Source: Bacteroidetes bacterium UBA1941
GTDB lineage: Bacteria; Bacteroidota; Bacteroidia; Chitinophagales; LD1
Reading direction: 5' to 3'
NCBI GenBank assembly: GCA_002336805.1
Contig: DDEZ01000011.1
Span: 62,001-126,000, forward strand
Length of the DNA stretch: 64,000 bases
Positions within the stretch are counted from its first letter, which is position 1, and every line of letters begins with the position of its first letter. A program made the position numbers and the translations under genes. Positions 1 to 8,039 of the stretch are shown here, one piece after another. The notes beneath the pieces were generated by a model, which was not told the origin of the DNA, did no database searches, and saw only the letters and a list, made by a program, of their open reading frames with translations.

Positions 1-76
1 AGGGAAAGGTAGAAATCTGAGCGCAAGCCCAAAAGCTAACGATCATTGCAAAAACAAGGGTAGAGAGGTTTTTCAT
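1..76 (-). CDS. Partial exported protein, N-terminus only
   Basis: Reading leftwards from an ATG at 76, the frame stays open to the window edge and encodes 25 residues. They begin MKNLSTLVFAMIV and continue into a hydrophobic stretch ending in WACAQ, which looks like a Sec signal peptide, possibly a lipobox (ACA would be atypical). It starts 19 bases after the stop of the lipoprotein gene at 96-662 on the same strand, so the two probably form one transcript. Function cannot be judged from so little sequence. Confidence 0.55.
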   Translation of the reverse strand, partial: MKNLSTLVFAMIVSFWACAQISTFP

Positions 77-95
77 TTGTATTGATTTAGGGTTA

Positions 96-662
96 TTAAA
101 AATTCTTTAAGAGTAGATCGTATGAAACATTTACGCCTCTATGCTTGATCTCGCCAACACTTGCGCTGAAATATGAGGTATCTCGGCCAGCGATGAAGAT
201 GCCACAGGTAAAAGTTCCAGCCTGCACAGTAGTAAGTACATCCTTTCCTAATACACGGATAGTATCGCTACCGAACCCTTGTGAATAGACTATCCAATAT
301 GAATTCGCTGGCGCGTTAAAATCGACTGAATAGTTTTGACTTGTTAGAATCATATTCGCATTATCAGAGTAGTAAAGCTTGCCGTTATCAAAGCGTTCAA
401 AGGTTTCATAACCAGGTGTAAGAAATCTATTGCTCGAAGTATCGGCTTCAATAAATACATTCTGAATTGAACTTTTTCTATACGCCACTGTATACAGCGT
501 ATCTGGATAGTATGGATTGGGTAGAATCCTGTAAACTAATTTGTGCCCGTCGGTCAGGAAATTCGTAGCTACCGTCTGCGTTGGATCATTCTTTGTGCAA
601 CTTGATGCGAATAGGATAAGAATGGAAATGCAAGCAAAATGGATGGGTTTTAAAAATGTCAT
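96..662 (-). CDS. Hypothetical lipoprotein
   Basis: This 188-residue protein starts with a lysine-containing n-region and a hydrophobic core ending in the lipobox ASSC at about residues 19-22, so it should be an acylated lipoprotein exported by Sec. The mature part is rich in Tyr, Thr and Asp, has no cysteine pattern or catalytic motif I recognise, and looks beta-rich. It is transcribed leftwards and divergently from the XRE regulator at 808, and the next gene downstream (start at 76) is also exported. No family was recognised. The lipoprotein call is firm; the role is unknown. Confidence 0.75.
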   Translation of the reverse strand: MTFLKPIHFACISILILFASSCTKNDPTQTVATNFLTDGHKLVYRILPNPYYPDTLYTVAYRKSSIQNVFIEADTSSNRFLTPGYETFERFDNGKLYYSDNANMILTSQNYSVDFNAPANSYWIVYSQGFGSDTIRVLGKDVLTTVQAGTFTCGIFIAGRDTSYFSASVGEIKHRGVNVSYDLLLKNF

Positions 663-758
663 GATGTGTGTTTGGGATTATGCCTACTCTGTTTCAGCTT
701 TTCGGCAAACGCTGTTTCTATCAACTGTTCGATAAAACTAAAAAAGAAAAATGAATTA

Positions 759-772
759 TGGCAAATTTGCCA
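759..772. promoter_or_regulatory. Perfect 14-bp palindrome, likely operator
   Basis: TGGCAAATTTGCCA is an exact palindrome in the divergent gap between the lipoprotein gene and the XRE regulator, 36 bases before the regulator's ATG. Palindromes of this size in such a position are typical XRE repressor sites, so autoregulation is inferred. Confidence 0.5.
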
Positions 773-807
773 CATTTAATTCAATGTTTTTCTCCAACTA
801 TTACTAG

Positions 808-1038
808 ATGGAGAGAAAGAAGCACTATATCCGTGACAACACTGAAATTGAAGCATTTGGCAAGCGTGTCCGAAAGCTCAGGACTGATAAGAAAATGAGC
901 ATGCAGGAGCTAGCGAATTTGGCGGATATAGAGTATAGCCAGATAAGCAGAATCGAGAGGGGATTGATCAACACAAGTCTTAGCAACGTTTTTGCTATAG
1001 CCAAGGTTCTGGATGTTTCCGCTAAAGAGCTGTTTTAA
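808..1038 (+). CDS. XRE-family transcriptional regulator
   Basis: A 76-residue protein that is almost entirely one helix-turn-helix domain of the Cro/C1 (XRE) type. The signature runs from FGKRVRKLRTDKKMS, through the turn in MQELANLADIEYSQISRIERG, to LSNVFAIAKVLDVSAKELF. It has no extra domain, so it probably acts as a small dimeric repressor. It starts just after a perfect palindrome at 759-772, which may be its own operator, and the LRAT-like gene follows on the same strand 114 bases later with its own promoter. This arrangement is common for regulators that control a neighbouring toxin or defence effector, but that link is inference. Confidence 0.85.
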   Translation: MERKKHYIRDNTEIEAFGKRVRKLRTDKKMSMQELANLADIEYSQISRIERGLINTSLSNVFAIAKVLDVSAKELF

Positions 1039-1101
1039 GAGCCAAGCTGCATTCGATCATATATACTGATCTCCATATGTGAACATTTTCCCAGTCTATA
1101 A

Positions 1102-1134
1102 TTTGTTTTTCGGACTAAATCATTTATATTTTTG
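1102..1134 (+). promoter_or_regulatory. Bacteroidota-type promoter of the LRAT-like gene
   Basis: TTTG at 1102-1105 and TATTTTTG at 1127-1134, separated by 21 bases, match the Bacteroidota -33/-7 pattern. The start codon at 1153 follows 18 bases after the -7 box. Confidence 0.5.
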
Positions 1135-1152
1135 TAGCATAAAATCAATAAG

Positions 1153-1746
1153 ATGGGATATGAACTAACGACAAACACAATTGCTGTACCGTGTAAAAAT
1201 GGAACGAACCTTATATTGTCTTTAACTGAAGATTCAGGACGAATTGTGACCCGAAGCAAAATAGATACTGTTTTTGGAGTGCAGCATCCGGGAATAGTAC
1301 TCGGTAAGGATCAGTATGGACGCAGATGGATTGCCCACCACCATTACAAAAATCGTTATCCAACTATTGATTGCGAAGAAGTATATGCTGATGGCAATGA
1401 AGTAACCTATTCTTCCAAAGCTACATCTTTCAGCCAGTATGAAATTTTGAAGCGTGCTTTACATTATTGGTGGAACGGAACCTCATACGCTTTATTCTCT
1501 CAAAACTGTCAGCATTTCGTAAACATAATAGCTATAGGAGAGCACAAAAGTGATGCAATTGAAGAAGCTACAGATGCTATGTTGCTTGTATCAGGGTTAA
1601 GCACGTTGGTTGGTTTATTTACAGGAAATAAAGGGCTTGTACAATTTGGGCTAGGAGTAGGTGCAATGGGTGGTGCTACCAAATATGTGAATAGGCAATC
1701 CTCTAATAACGCATTACCCCCTTATTCAGGACAATTGCAGTTTTAA
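1153..1746 (+). CDS. LRAT-like (permuted NlpC/P60) domain protein
   Basis: This 197-residue protein has the hallmarks of the lecithin:retinol acyltransferase-like fold, a permuted papain-like domain. A histidine lies in the strand GVQHPGIVLG (His45), more histidines follow at AHHHY (62-64), and the catalytic cysteine motif is NCQHFVN (Cys119), very close to the NCEHF motif of LRAT/HRASLS proteins. The last 60 residues contain Gly-rich hydrophobic segments that could associate with membrane. Family members act as thiol acyltransferases, phospholipases or peptidases; substrate here is unknown. It has its own promoter and sits beside an XRE regulator in the accessory block, so a defence or toxin role is possible but unproven. 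Confidence 0.7.
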   Translation: MGYELTTNTIAVPCKNGTNLILSLTEDSGRIVTRSKIDTVFGVQHPGIVLGKDQYGRRWIAHHHYKNRYPTIDCEEVYADGNEVTYSSKATSFSQYEILKRALHYWWNGTSYALFSQNCQHFVNIIAIGEHKSDAIEEATDAMLLVSGLSTLVGLFTGNKGLVQFGLGVGAMGGATKYVNRQSSNNALPPYSGQLQF

Positions 1747-1799
1747 GTCGAAAGCTCGTAGAGCTATCTTAAAAATCTAGTTGATAATACAGATTAGTG

Positions 1800-3203
1800 T
1801 TATCTGCTTTTGTATTCCGTATAATCTTGCAAAACTCGAAGCAAAACATTTAGGCATAAGCTTATGTAGACATTAAGAATCTCATCAGTAGGTGTAATGT
1901 TCGCATGTAGAATTTTGTTGCGGTCTATACTATGTAAATACTGCAAAGTATCTTCTTTTAAGACACTACTGCTTTTCGTAAGCTTTTTCAATCTATCAAT
2001 AATCTCATTAAACATGGCCTTATCGTCTCCAGGGGACAATATATTGGATTGAATAAGTATGTTCTTGCATAGCTTTTCAATAGTTGGAGGCAGAGTCCTT
2101 AAAGTGGATATTGAAGCTCGATGTTCACGAACATCTTTAAGAATAGCCTCAATAGCAGGCTTTTGATCTTGTATAACTTCACTTGCCGAATCTGAAAGCT
2201 TAGCTATTTCCGTCAAAATTCTTTCATCCTTTGCATCGTAATATTTGATGCCTGAAAGTTCGAATGCTAGAAGATCAGGTATCAAAAACCTTAATGGGTT
2301 ATGCTCCTCATCCATCACTTTTGTTACTATATCCCTGCCAAAGTCGGTAAGTGATACTTCAAAAAAATCATCAGCAATATAAAATGTTGGAATATCCCCG
2401 AATTCACCGTCTTGAGGTCTCCTTTCTAATGTTCTATCGATTGTAGAAGTCAGTTGTAGAATGTCTAGACGGTTTAGATATGACATTTTGTAGTCCAACT
2501 CCATAAAACTATATTTTTCGTCACCTATATCTACCGTAAAGCATTCAGCATCTAATACAGCTTGTAGGAACTCCTTCGACATATGCCACTGATTGAGACT
2601 GTGAGGCGTAATGGTGCTAGGAGAGTGCAAGTAAAGCTCAATCAATAGCAAAAGCACAGTTCCCGATGGAATGGAGAGTGAAATGAACAACTCTCCTAAT
2701 GCAGTGATACTCCACTTTTCACCATTCCAATTAATGAGCGCATTCTCCACGCCGTATTTTAATTCCCAGATCGGAGTGGCATAGCTGTAAGAAGTTAAAT
2801 TCAAAGTATCAACAAGCTTTTGTATAGATTCTTCTCTACTGGATGTACCACTTCTAACTGGCATCCAAATAACGTGGACGGGGTAATTTTGGACCGTGTA
2901 CATCAAAAGGGCACGGAGGCAATCTCTAACAATTTCCGGATATTGCTCGTATGTATATCCTACTAGTTGAAGCCTAGCCAGTGCTGGTTTTAGAATGTCT
3001 TCAATCCCATGCTCAACAATCTCATAATGCAGGATGTCAGCATATTGCTTCTCTTTAGCTGCAATTTGAGACAAATACAGTTTCATTTCGCTAAGGAGAT
3101 CATGAGGCAAATAAACATTATATCCGAATGTTTGATTAGGATTTCTCTTAATGCTTAAAATCAAATCTTTCAATCGAGAAGTGAGAGTAGTATTCATGTC
3201 CAA
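1800..3203 (-). CDS. Hypothetical protein with C-terminal HEPN-like domain
   Basis: A 467-residue soluble protein of no family I can name. The C-terminal 110 residues or so are helical and contain RNKILH (Arg428 to His433), the RNxxxH form of the Rx4-6H motif that defines HEPN ribonuclease domains, followed by a long amphipathic final helix as in HEPN folds. The middle part (about 280-320) has an LTDFGRDIV stretch like the wing of a winged helix. HEPN domains often act as toxin or defence RNases, so RNA cleavage is the leading hypothesis. It is divergent from the dual-winged-helix gene at 3306. The motif is seen; the domain assignment is inference. Confidence 0.55.
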   Translation of the reverse strand: MDMNTTLTSRLKDLILSIKRNPNQTFGYNVYLPHDLLSEMKLYLSQIAAKEKQYADILHYEIVEHGIEDILKPALARLQLVGYTYEQYPEIVRDCLRALLMYTVQNYPVHVIWMPVRSGTSSREESIQKLVDTLNLTSYSYATPIWELKYGVENALINWNGEKWSITALGELFISLSIPSGTVLLLLIELYLHSPSTITPHSLNQWHMSKEFLQAVLDAECFTVDIGDEKYSFMELDYKMSYLNRLDILQLTSTIDRTLERRPQDGEFGDIPTFYIADDFFEVSLTDFGRDIVTKVMDEEHNPLRFLIPDLLAFELSGIKYYDAKDERILTEIAKLSDSASEVIQDQKPAIEAILKDVREHRASISTLRTLPPTIEKLCKNILIQSNILSPGDDKAMFNEIIDRLKKLTKSSSVLKEDTLQYLHSIDRNKILHANITPTDEILNVYISLCLNVLLRVLQDYTEYKSR

Positions 3204-3261
3204 AAGTTAATTTAAATGTGATGCAACCCCAACAGCGAACTCAGCATCTACCAAATTTACA

Positions 3262-3275
3262 CAGGTTTTGACCTG
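3262..3275. promoter_or_regulatory. Inverted repeat CAGGT-N4-ACCTG in divergent promoter region
   Basis: CAGGT and ACCTG form an exact inverted repeat with a 4-base spacer between the divergent genes at 3203 and 3306. It may be a binding site for a dimeric regulator. Confidence 0.35.
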
Positions 3276-3305
3276 AGTGATAATCTATAAAACTAAAAAG
3301 TAAAT

Positions 3306-3809
3306 ATGAAAAGTGTAAATGATATAGCCGACATGATAATGTATGATTTTGCAAAGCAAAATCTTAAATCGAATAACATAATCGATTATAAAAGAATTAT
3401 TCACGTTCTGATGAAAGACTTGAACCCTAAGGAGAAAGAGTTATTTGATGCTGCAATTCAAACTCTGGTGGCGGATGGTCGAATAACAGTAGAAGATCGT
3501 TATGGATATTGCTTGGTTCTTTCACCGCTTGGGGAGGAGAGCATATATCCAGTGGATAAGGAGAATACAATCAAAAAAATCCAAACTACAGTTATGTCGT
3601 GGTTTGAAAGTCAGAACTCTCGGACTGGAGCTATATTGGTATTTCAGAAGTTTAATCAGCTATTCGCCTCGTTTAATCCAAAGGAAAAAGCCTTACTCAA
3701 GGATGGAATCGAGGCTTTGATGGCATCTGGCTATGTCGAGTCTAATACTATGGGAAGTACGCCGGTTCTGACATTGACCGAAGCGGGTTACGATGCCTTA
3801 TATGTTTAG
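3306..3809 (+). CDS. Hypothetical protein with two tandem winged-helix-like repeats
   Basis: This 167-residue protein is an internal duplication. The first half carries LNPKEKELFDAAIQTLVADG followed by a beta-wing ending YCLVLSPLGEESIY; the second half repeats it as FNPKEKALLKDGIEALMASG with a wing ending PVLTLTEAGYDALY. Each half resembles a winged helix with a terminal LTxxG turn, so DNA or protein binding is likely. Its last 12 bases overlap the 3' end of the convergent ATPase gene. No catalytic residues are visible. It may be an accessory or regulator of the adjacent HEPN-like or ATPase gene, which is inference from position only. Confidence 0.6.
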   Translation: MKSVNDIADMIMYDFAKQNLKSNNIIDYKRIIHVLMKDLNPKEKELFDAAIQTLVADGRITVEDRYGYCLVLSPLGEESIYPVDKENTIKKIQTTVMSWFESQNSRTGAILVFQKFNQLFASFNPKEKALLKDGIEALMASGYVESNTMGSTPVLTLTEAGYDALYV

Positions 3810-4961
3810 TGATCTAGCACTGAATGGACGGCTCGGTACTCCTTCGATCATTAGTTTGAGGTAGAATTGCCGATTGGGTAAATTGATAAAGTCCTCGAGG
3901 CCAAATTCTGGGAACATTTCTTTGCTCATAAACATTGCATCCTCAGTTCCTATTCTAAAGGATACAATGCTTCCAGCATTGCCTAAAATTGCTTGCCTTA
4001 TTTCATCCTCCAACTGATGCATATACTGATGGGCGAGAATCATTCCTACCTTAAATTTTCTTAGCTCAGAAAACATATTTACCAAGGACAACGTCGTAAA
4101 GTTGTGGAATTCGTCCATATAGACCATAAAAGGAATTCTATTGATTTCTTGAGTATCAACACGGCTAAACGCGGCTGAACTTATTGAGCTTATCAATAGT
4201 GCTCCTAGTATACGGGCTGCATCTTCGCCAATATGGCCCTTAGAAAGGTTAACCAGGATAATCTTCTTTTCATCCATAGCTTTTCGAAGTGAAATCTCAT
4301 TCTTGTTCTCTATTAAAACCCGTTTAATTACTGGATGGGCCAGCATGCCACCAATTTTGTTAAGTACCGGTAACAAATCATACCTATTGTAGTTTGAAAA
4401 TTCCTTTGTCCAGAATTCCTTAACACTTGGGTTTTGTACAAATTTTATTGCTTCATGCCTAAAAGACTTATCCAATAGCAATTTGGGTATGTGGTCTATG
4501 GTTGCCGATGGTTGATCGAGCAACGTAAGTACTGCATATCTCAAGATATGTTCAAGTTTTACTCCCCACGCGTCATGCCAGAGTTTTTTAAATACCTCAA
4601 TGATACTTGAAGCTACTAGGGAGCGTTTCTCGTATGATACTTTTTTAAATGGGTTATATCTCAGAGATAGTGTTTTGTCGGGAACATTTAAATACAGAAC
4701 ATCCTTAGCGCGCTCTTCTGGTATTTCTGAATGTATCGACTCTACCAGGTCACTATGAGGGTCAATGAGGCATAAACCTCTGCCAGCCTTAACATCTTGC
4801 AATATCATTGTCTTCATCAAACTTGACTTACCACTTCCTGTCTTGCCTAATATATACATATGTAGCAATCGATCCTCTTGGCAAATGCCGAAGACTTTCT
4901 CGCTGTTTCGGAAGAGAAGTTTTGCGAAATAAGTGATGTTGGGGTCGGAATGCATGTTCAA
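3798..4961 (-). CDS. TraD/TraG-like (type IV coupling) AAA ATPase
   Basis: A 387-residue P-loop ATPase with Walker A GKTGSGKSS at 39-47, a following LIDPHSDL segment, and Walker B FMVYMDEFHNF with Asp283-Glu284. The C-terminal part (VGMILAHQYMHQLEDEIRQAILGN, split here as GMILAHQY then a helix) is the layout of the TraM-recognition/TraG-D C-terminal region of type IV coupling proteins and their HerA/DUF87 relatives. It lacks the N-terminal membrane segments of a full VirD4, so it is a soluble short form. No relaxase or mating-pair genes are visible in the window, so it may serve a mobilisable element or a defence system rather than a full conjugation apparatus. Confidence 0.7.
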   Translation of the reverse strand: MNMHSDPNITYFAKLLFRNSEKVFGICQEDRLLHMYILGKTGSGKSSLMKTMILQDVKAGRGLCLIDPHSDLVESIHSEIPEERAKDVLYLNVPDKTLSLRYNPFKKVSYEKRSLVASSIIEVFKKLWHDAWGVKLEHILRYAVLTLLDQPSATIDHIPKLLLDKSFRHEAIKFVQNPSVKEFWTKEFSNYNRYDLLPVLNKIGGMLAHPVIKRVLIENKNEISLRKAMDEKKIILVNLSKGHIGEDAARILGALLISSISSAAFSRVDTQEINRIPFMVYMDEFHNFTTLSLVNMFSELRKFKVGMILAHQYMHQLEDEIRQAILGNAGSIVSFRIGTEDAMFMSKEMFPEFGLEDFINLPNRQFYLKLMIEGVPSRPFSARSLNI

Positions 4962-5030
4962 TTATTGTCCATAAAACACATAAGATATAGCCCCAAACCT
5001 TTGCTATGACTAGCAAGGGCTCTTTTGCGT

Positions 5031-5048
5031 TGTCATTTGTTAGGGTCT
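5031..5048 (+). promoter_or_regulatory. Element box 1: TGTCA-N7-GGGTCT
   Basis: First of four copies of TG[TG]CA-N7-GGGTCT in the accessory block. It lies 82 bases (from its first base) before the ATG at 5113 that opens the recombinase operon. See also 8171, 9687 and 10006. Confidence 0.55.
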
Positions 5049-5112
5049 CCAATCAATTTCACTCAGCGGATATACTCACCTCGTTATTGAATTAACCACA
5101 TGAGGTGATATA

Positions 5113-5400
5113 ATGAATACGCTACACAATAAATCTGAAGAAGATATTCAAAATGTACCCAAGGAGGGGCAGCCAGATTTATTGTGTAGCAACAAAAAAT
5201 CTTCAGGCTGTCCCTCTTTGAGTTTGGAGTTCATTCCGAATCATGAGGCTGTCGAAAAGGTGTATGACTACCTTTTCAATCTTATTAGAAAAGATCATGA
5301 AAACTATGAATCCAACACAAACAATCGCAATTTATGCCAGAGTGTCGACCTCCAACCAAGAGGATCAAAAGACAATTCAGGCTCAGGTTCTTGCCCTTAA
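5113..5400 (+). CDS. Small protein overlapping the serine recombinase start
   Basis: A 95-residue frame starting at an ATG preceded by GAGGTGATATA, a reasonable ribosome-binding site. Its end overlaps the recombinase frame by about 100 bases. Residues 45-70 (EAVEKVYDYLFNLIRKDHENY region) look like a real amphipathic helix, of the kind found in short proteins encoded before recombinases in Bacteroidota elements. Translation of this frame would run through the nested inverted repeats at 5121-5216, so it may also work as a leader whose translation affects expression of the recombinase. Function is not known, and the distal part may just be read-through of overlapping sequence. Confidence 0.45.
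   Translation: MNTLHNKSEEDIQNVPKEGQPDLLCSNKKSSGCPSLSLEFIPNHEAVEKVYDYLFNLIRKDHENYESNTNNRNLCQSVDLQPRGSKDNSGSGSCP
5121..5216. repeat. Two nested, mutually exclusive inverted repeats before the recombinase
   Basis: Bases 5121-5136 (GCTACACAATAAATCT) are exactly complementary in reverse to 5175-5190. A second pair, 5164-5174 and 5206-5216, forms an 11-base stem with one G-T pair. The arms interleave, so only one of the two hairpins can form at once. This is the geometry of an attenuator or translational switch, and also of a recombinase binding region. Confidence 0.6.
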
Positions 5401-7003
5401 GGAGTATGCTCAGAAAAATGATTTATGCATTGTAAAAGAATATATGGATGATGGCTGGAGTGGAGATAGTTTGGTACGACCTGCCCTTGACCAGATGAGG
5501 ATGGATGCCAAGCTCAATATATGGGATGGCGTTCTTTTATATGATCCAGATCGTCTAGCAAGACGTTATTCTTATCAGGAATTGGTAGGGGATGAATTAA
5601 AAGAAGCTGGTAAAAAACTTTTATACGTTACCACCCCTGCGCCTCAAAACAGTATCGAAAAGATATTGTTTGGGGTTCAAGGATTATTTGCAGAATATGA
5701 ACGAGCAAAAATTGCCGATCGCTTTAGGTTGGGAAAAATCCGAAAGCTAACTGAGGGGCACGTAATGACTACCGAGGCACCATTTGGGTATACCTTCATC
5801 CCTAATCAAGGCAAGAAAGGTGACCTCAGCTTTCAACATGGATTTTATAAGATCAACCCTGAAGAAGCTGAAATTATCAAGAACATATTCGAGTGGGTGG
5901 CTTATGAAAAGCTGACTATTAGTAGTGTGATAAGGAGATTACGAGATTTGGGCATTGAGCCAAGAAAAAGCAAGCGAAAAGTTTGGGCTACCAGCACATT
6001 GAGTACTCTATTAAAAAACAAAACATTTATTGGAGAGGCACATTATGGGAGGTTAATAGCAGTTGTTCCACTTAGACCGCTAAAGCAAGAAACTTACCGA
6101 AAAAATAAAAAATCAAGTAGAAAAATCGCCCCTGAGTCAACTTGGTATAAAGTTAAGGTGCCGGCTATTATTGACGAACAATTATTTTATCGTGCACAAG
6201 AAGTTATCAAAGAAAACTTTGCAAAATGTGTACGCCACACGAAAAATCAATACCTACTGTCCGGTAAGATTTATTGCATATGCGGATCTAGGCGTGCTGG
6301 TGAAGGACCGCAAAAGGGTAAGCATCTCTATTATCGTTGCACTGATAAGGTTAAGAGGTTTCCGCTTCCTAGGCAATGTTTTGAAAAGGGTGTCTTAGCG
6401 AGATTGAGCGATGATTTAATATGGGACTATATACTCAATTTTCTTAAGACACCTCAACAAGTTGCTCTACAGGCTACACGCAACATAAACACCTTGCAAC
6501 TGAACAGCCCTAAGCCGGAAGTTAAAACGGATAAAATTGAAGCTGAACTAAAAAAGTATCAGAGTCAAATTGAGCGTTATACCCAAACCTACGTTACAGG
6601 TATTATAACAATGGATAAACTTCTTGATTATACAAATCCATTGAAGGAGATTATAAAAAAATTATCTCAGCAATTAGATGCTGCTAAGTCTGAAATAGAA
6701 AAACCGCCAAGTATACCTTTTGCAAGAATCGAGGAACTTCAGCCCTTATCAGATGAATTACTCAAGAAGCTAGAGAATTTGAGTTTTATTGAAAAAAGGT
6801 ACATAATCGATTTACTGATAATTAAAGTAATAGCATGCAAGAAAGAATTAAAACTAAAAGGCCATGTGCCAACCAATTTAAACGAGTATGTCGAATTGTT
6901 CACTAACTGTAGGTACAGTTGGGAATCAATTCGACATTTCCCACCTGTAGATCGCGCAACTGTTCCTTTTGAATTCATCATAGATACAACTCTTGATTAC
7001 TAG
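5297..7003 (+). CDS. Large serine recombinase
   Basis: From the chosen ATG the protein has 568 residues. The N-terminal resolvase domain begins IAIYARVSTSNQ with catalytic Ser17, and continues with DGWSGDSLVRPAL and the DPDRLAR motif. A recombinase domain follows (APFGYTF, then helical segments around 215-290). A zinc-ribbon region follows, with CIC and YYRC pairs, and then a long coiled coil (about 385-480) as in serine integrases and transposon TnpX-type enzymes. The start at 5297 is preferred because the residues encoded upstream from 5243 do not match the family; ATG 5306 is also possible. It probably drives excision and integration of the accessory block. The att sites were not identified. 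Confidence 0.9.
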   Translation: MKTMNPTQTIAIYARVSTSNQEDQKTIQAQVLALKEYAQKNDLCIVKEYMDDGWSGDSLVRPALDQMRMDAKLNIWDGVLLYDPDRLARRYSYQELVGDELKEAGKKLLYVTTPAPQNSIEKILFGVQGLFAEYERAKIADRFRLGKIRKLTEGHVMTTEAPFGYTFIPNQGKKGDLSFQHGFYKINPEEAEIIKNIFEWVAYEKLTISSVIRRLRDLGIEPRKSKRKVWATSTLSTLLKNKTFIGEAHYGRLIAVVPLRPLKQETYRKNKKSSRKIAPESTWYKVKVPAIIDEQLFYRAQEVIKENFAKCVRHTKNQYLLSGKIYCICGSRRAGEGPQKGKHLYYRCTDKVKRFPLPRQCFEKGVLARLSDDLIWDYILNFLKTPQQVALQATRNINTLQLNSPKPEVKTDKIEAELKKYQSQIERYTQTYVTGIITMDKLLDYTNPLKEIIKKLSQQLDAAKSEIEKPPSIPFARIEELQPLSDELLKKLENLSFIEKRYIIDLLIIKVIACKKELKLKGHVPTNLNEYVELFTNCRYSWESIRHFPPVDRATVPFEFIIDTTLDY

Positions 7004-7151
7004 TCATTAATATACTCATCTTACTAAAGAGCATTGGAAAATCAGAGACCCGAATAATTGCTCATGTATAACCCATAGTGTCGATTTCATAAAAACTTTA
7101 GATTTTATTCAGAAAGGTTTTATCTGAAGTTCAAGCAGTTTTCATCTCAAT

Positions 7152-7958
7152 ATGCCAAGCTTTTCAGAAACATTTAAAATGAAAAGCAAAGTTGAAACGT
7201 TCTCAAATGTTATGAGATCTTTTGAGCATAAGTTCGATATGAGATTGGCATTTACTGATTTTCTGACAATGACAATTTGTGCATTTGGGCAAAAGCCTGG
7301 TACTGGTATTTCTTATGATGAAAGTTTATATCTGGAAACCATTGCCAAGTACAAAAATGACAAGGTCAGGTTCGAATTTCCCAAGTTACTATCACTACTA
7401 ACATTAGAAATGACCGAACGTATGAATAGTACTTCTGAGGGTTGGGATATTCTCGGAGAGTTTTACGAAATGAATTTAGCAAGTAAAACGCTGTCCCAAT
7501 TCTTTACTCCTTGGCCGATTTGTGAGTTTATGGCGCGCTGCAATGCTGATAACGCATTGCAAAATTCTGATTCGGATAAAAGGATACGAATTCTTGATCC
7601 AGCATGCGGCAGTGGACGTATGCTTATGGCATCTTCGCGAGTGTTTGGGTCTCAACATGAATACTACGGAATAGACATAGATCAAACTTGCGCCAAGATC
7701 ACAAGTATAAACTTATTTTTGTCCGGGTTGTTTCATGCTGAGGTCATGTGGGGGAATGCGCTTAATCATTCAGATTTCCGCGGCAGTTATTTCACTTCTA
7801 TTATTCCTTTCGGGCTTTTCAGAATCCAAGAAAGAGAGAAATCTAAACTGTGGAATATATTGGATTCTACTGCATCGGAGTACAAGAAGCCTACAAATGA
7901 TCCTCCTGAGTCCGCATCAAAGAAATACCCAGATGGATCACAATTAAAATTCTTTTAA
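7152..7958 (+). CDS. N-6 adenine methylase-like protein, catalytic motif IV absent
   Basis: A 268-residue protein with a helical N-terminus (residues 1-115) like the type I/II HsdM-type fold, then the QFFTPWPICEFMARC segment and SAM-binding motif I DPACGSGR (149-156), followed by YYGIDIDQTCAKITSINLFLSG. Where an active amino-methylase carries NPPY or NPPF, this one has IIPFGLFRI (217-225). I recall a family of about this size and the same PFG motif in Bacteroidota conjugative elements. It may bind SAM or DNA without methylating adenine. It stands alone, with no restriction partner, and ends before a good terminator at 7979. Confidence 0.7.
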   Translation: MPSFSETFKMKSKVETFSNVMRSFEHKFDMRLAFTDFLTMTICAFGQKPGTGISYDESLYLETIAKYKNDKVRFEFPKLLSLLTLEMTERMNSTSEGWDILGEFYEMNLASKTLSQFFTPWPICEFMARCNADNALQNSDSDKRIRILDPACGSGRMLMASSRVFGSQHEYYGIDIDQTCAKITSINLFLSGLFHAEVMWGNALNHSDFRGSYFTSIIPFGLFRIQEREKSKLWNILDSTASEYKKPTNDPPESASKKYPDGSQLKFF

Positions 7959-7978
7959 ACAGTTTATTCCCATCAATC

Positions 7979-8004
7979 AGCCTGATAACATCAGGCTTTT
8001 TTTA
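7979..8004 (+). terminator. Rho-independent terminator of the methylase-like gene
   Basis: AGCCTGAT-AAC-ATCAGGCT forms a perfect 8-bp stem with a 3-base loop, followed by a run of T, 20 bases after the stop codon. Confidence 0.85.
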
Positions 8005-8039
8005 TGTTCCGTTTAAAACAATTTTATTTTGTTTTTATC

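Noticed and set aside
3798..4961. Full conjugative coupling protein VirD4/TraG
   Set aside because: It is short, lacks the N-terminal membrane helices and no relaxase or mating genes are in the window.
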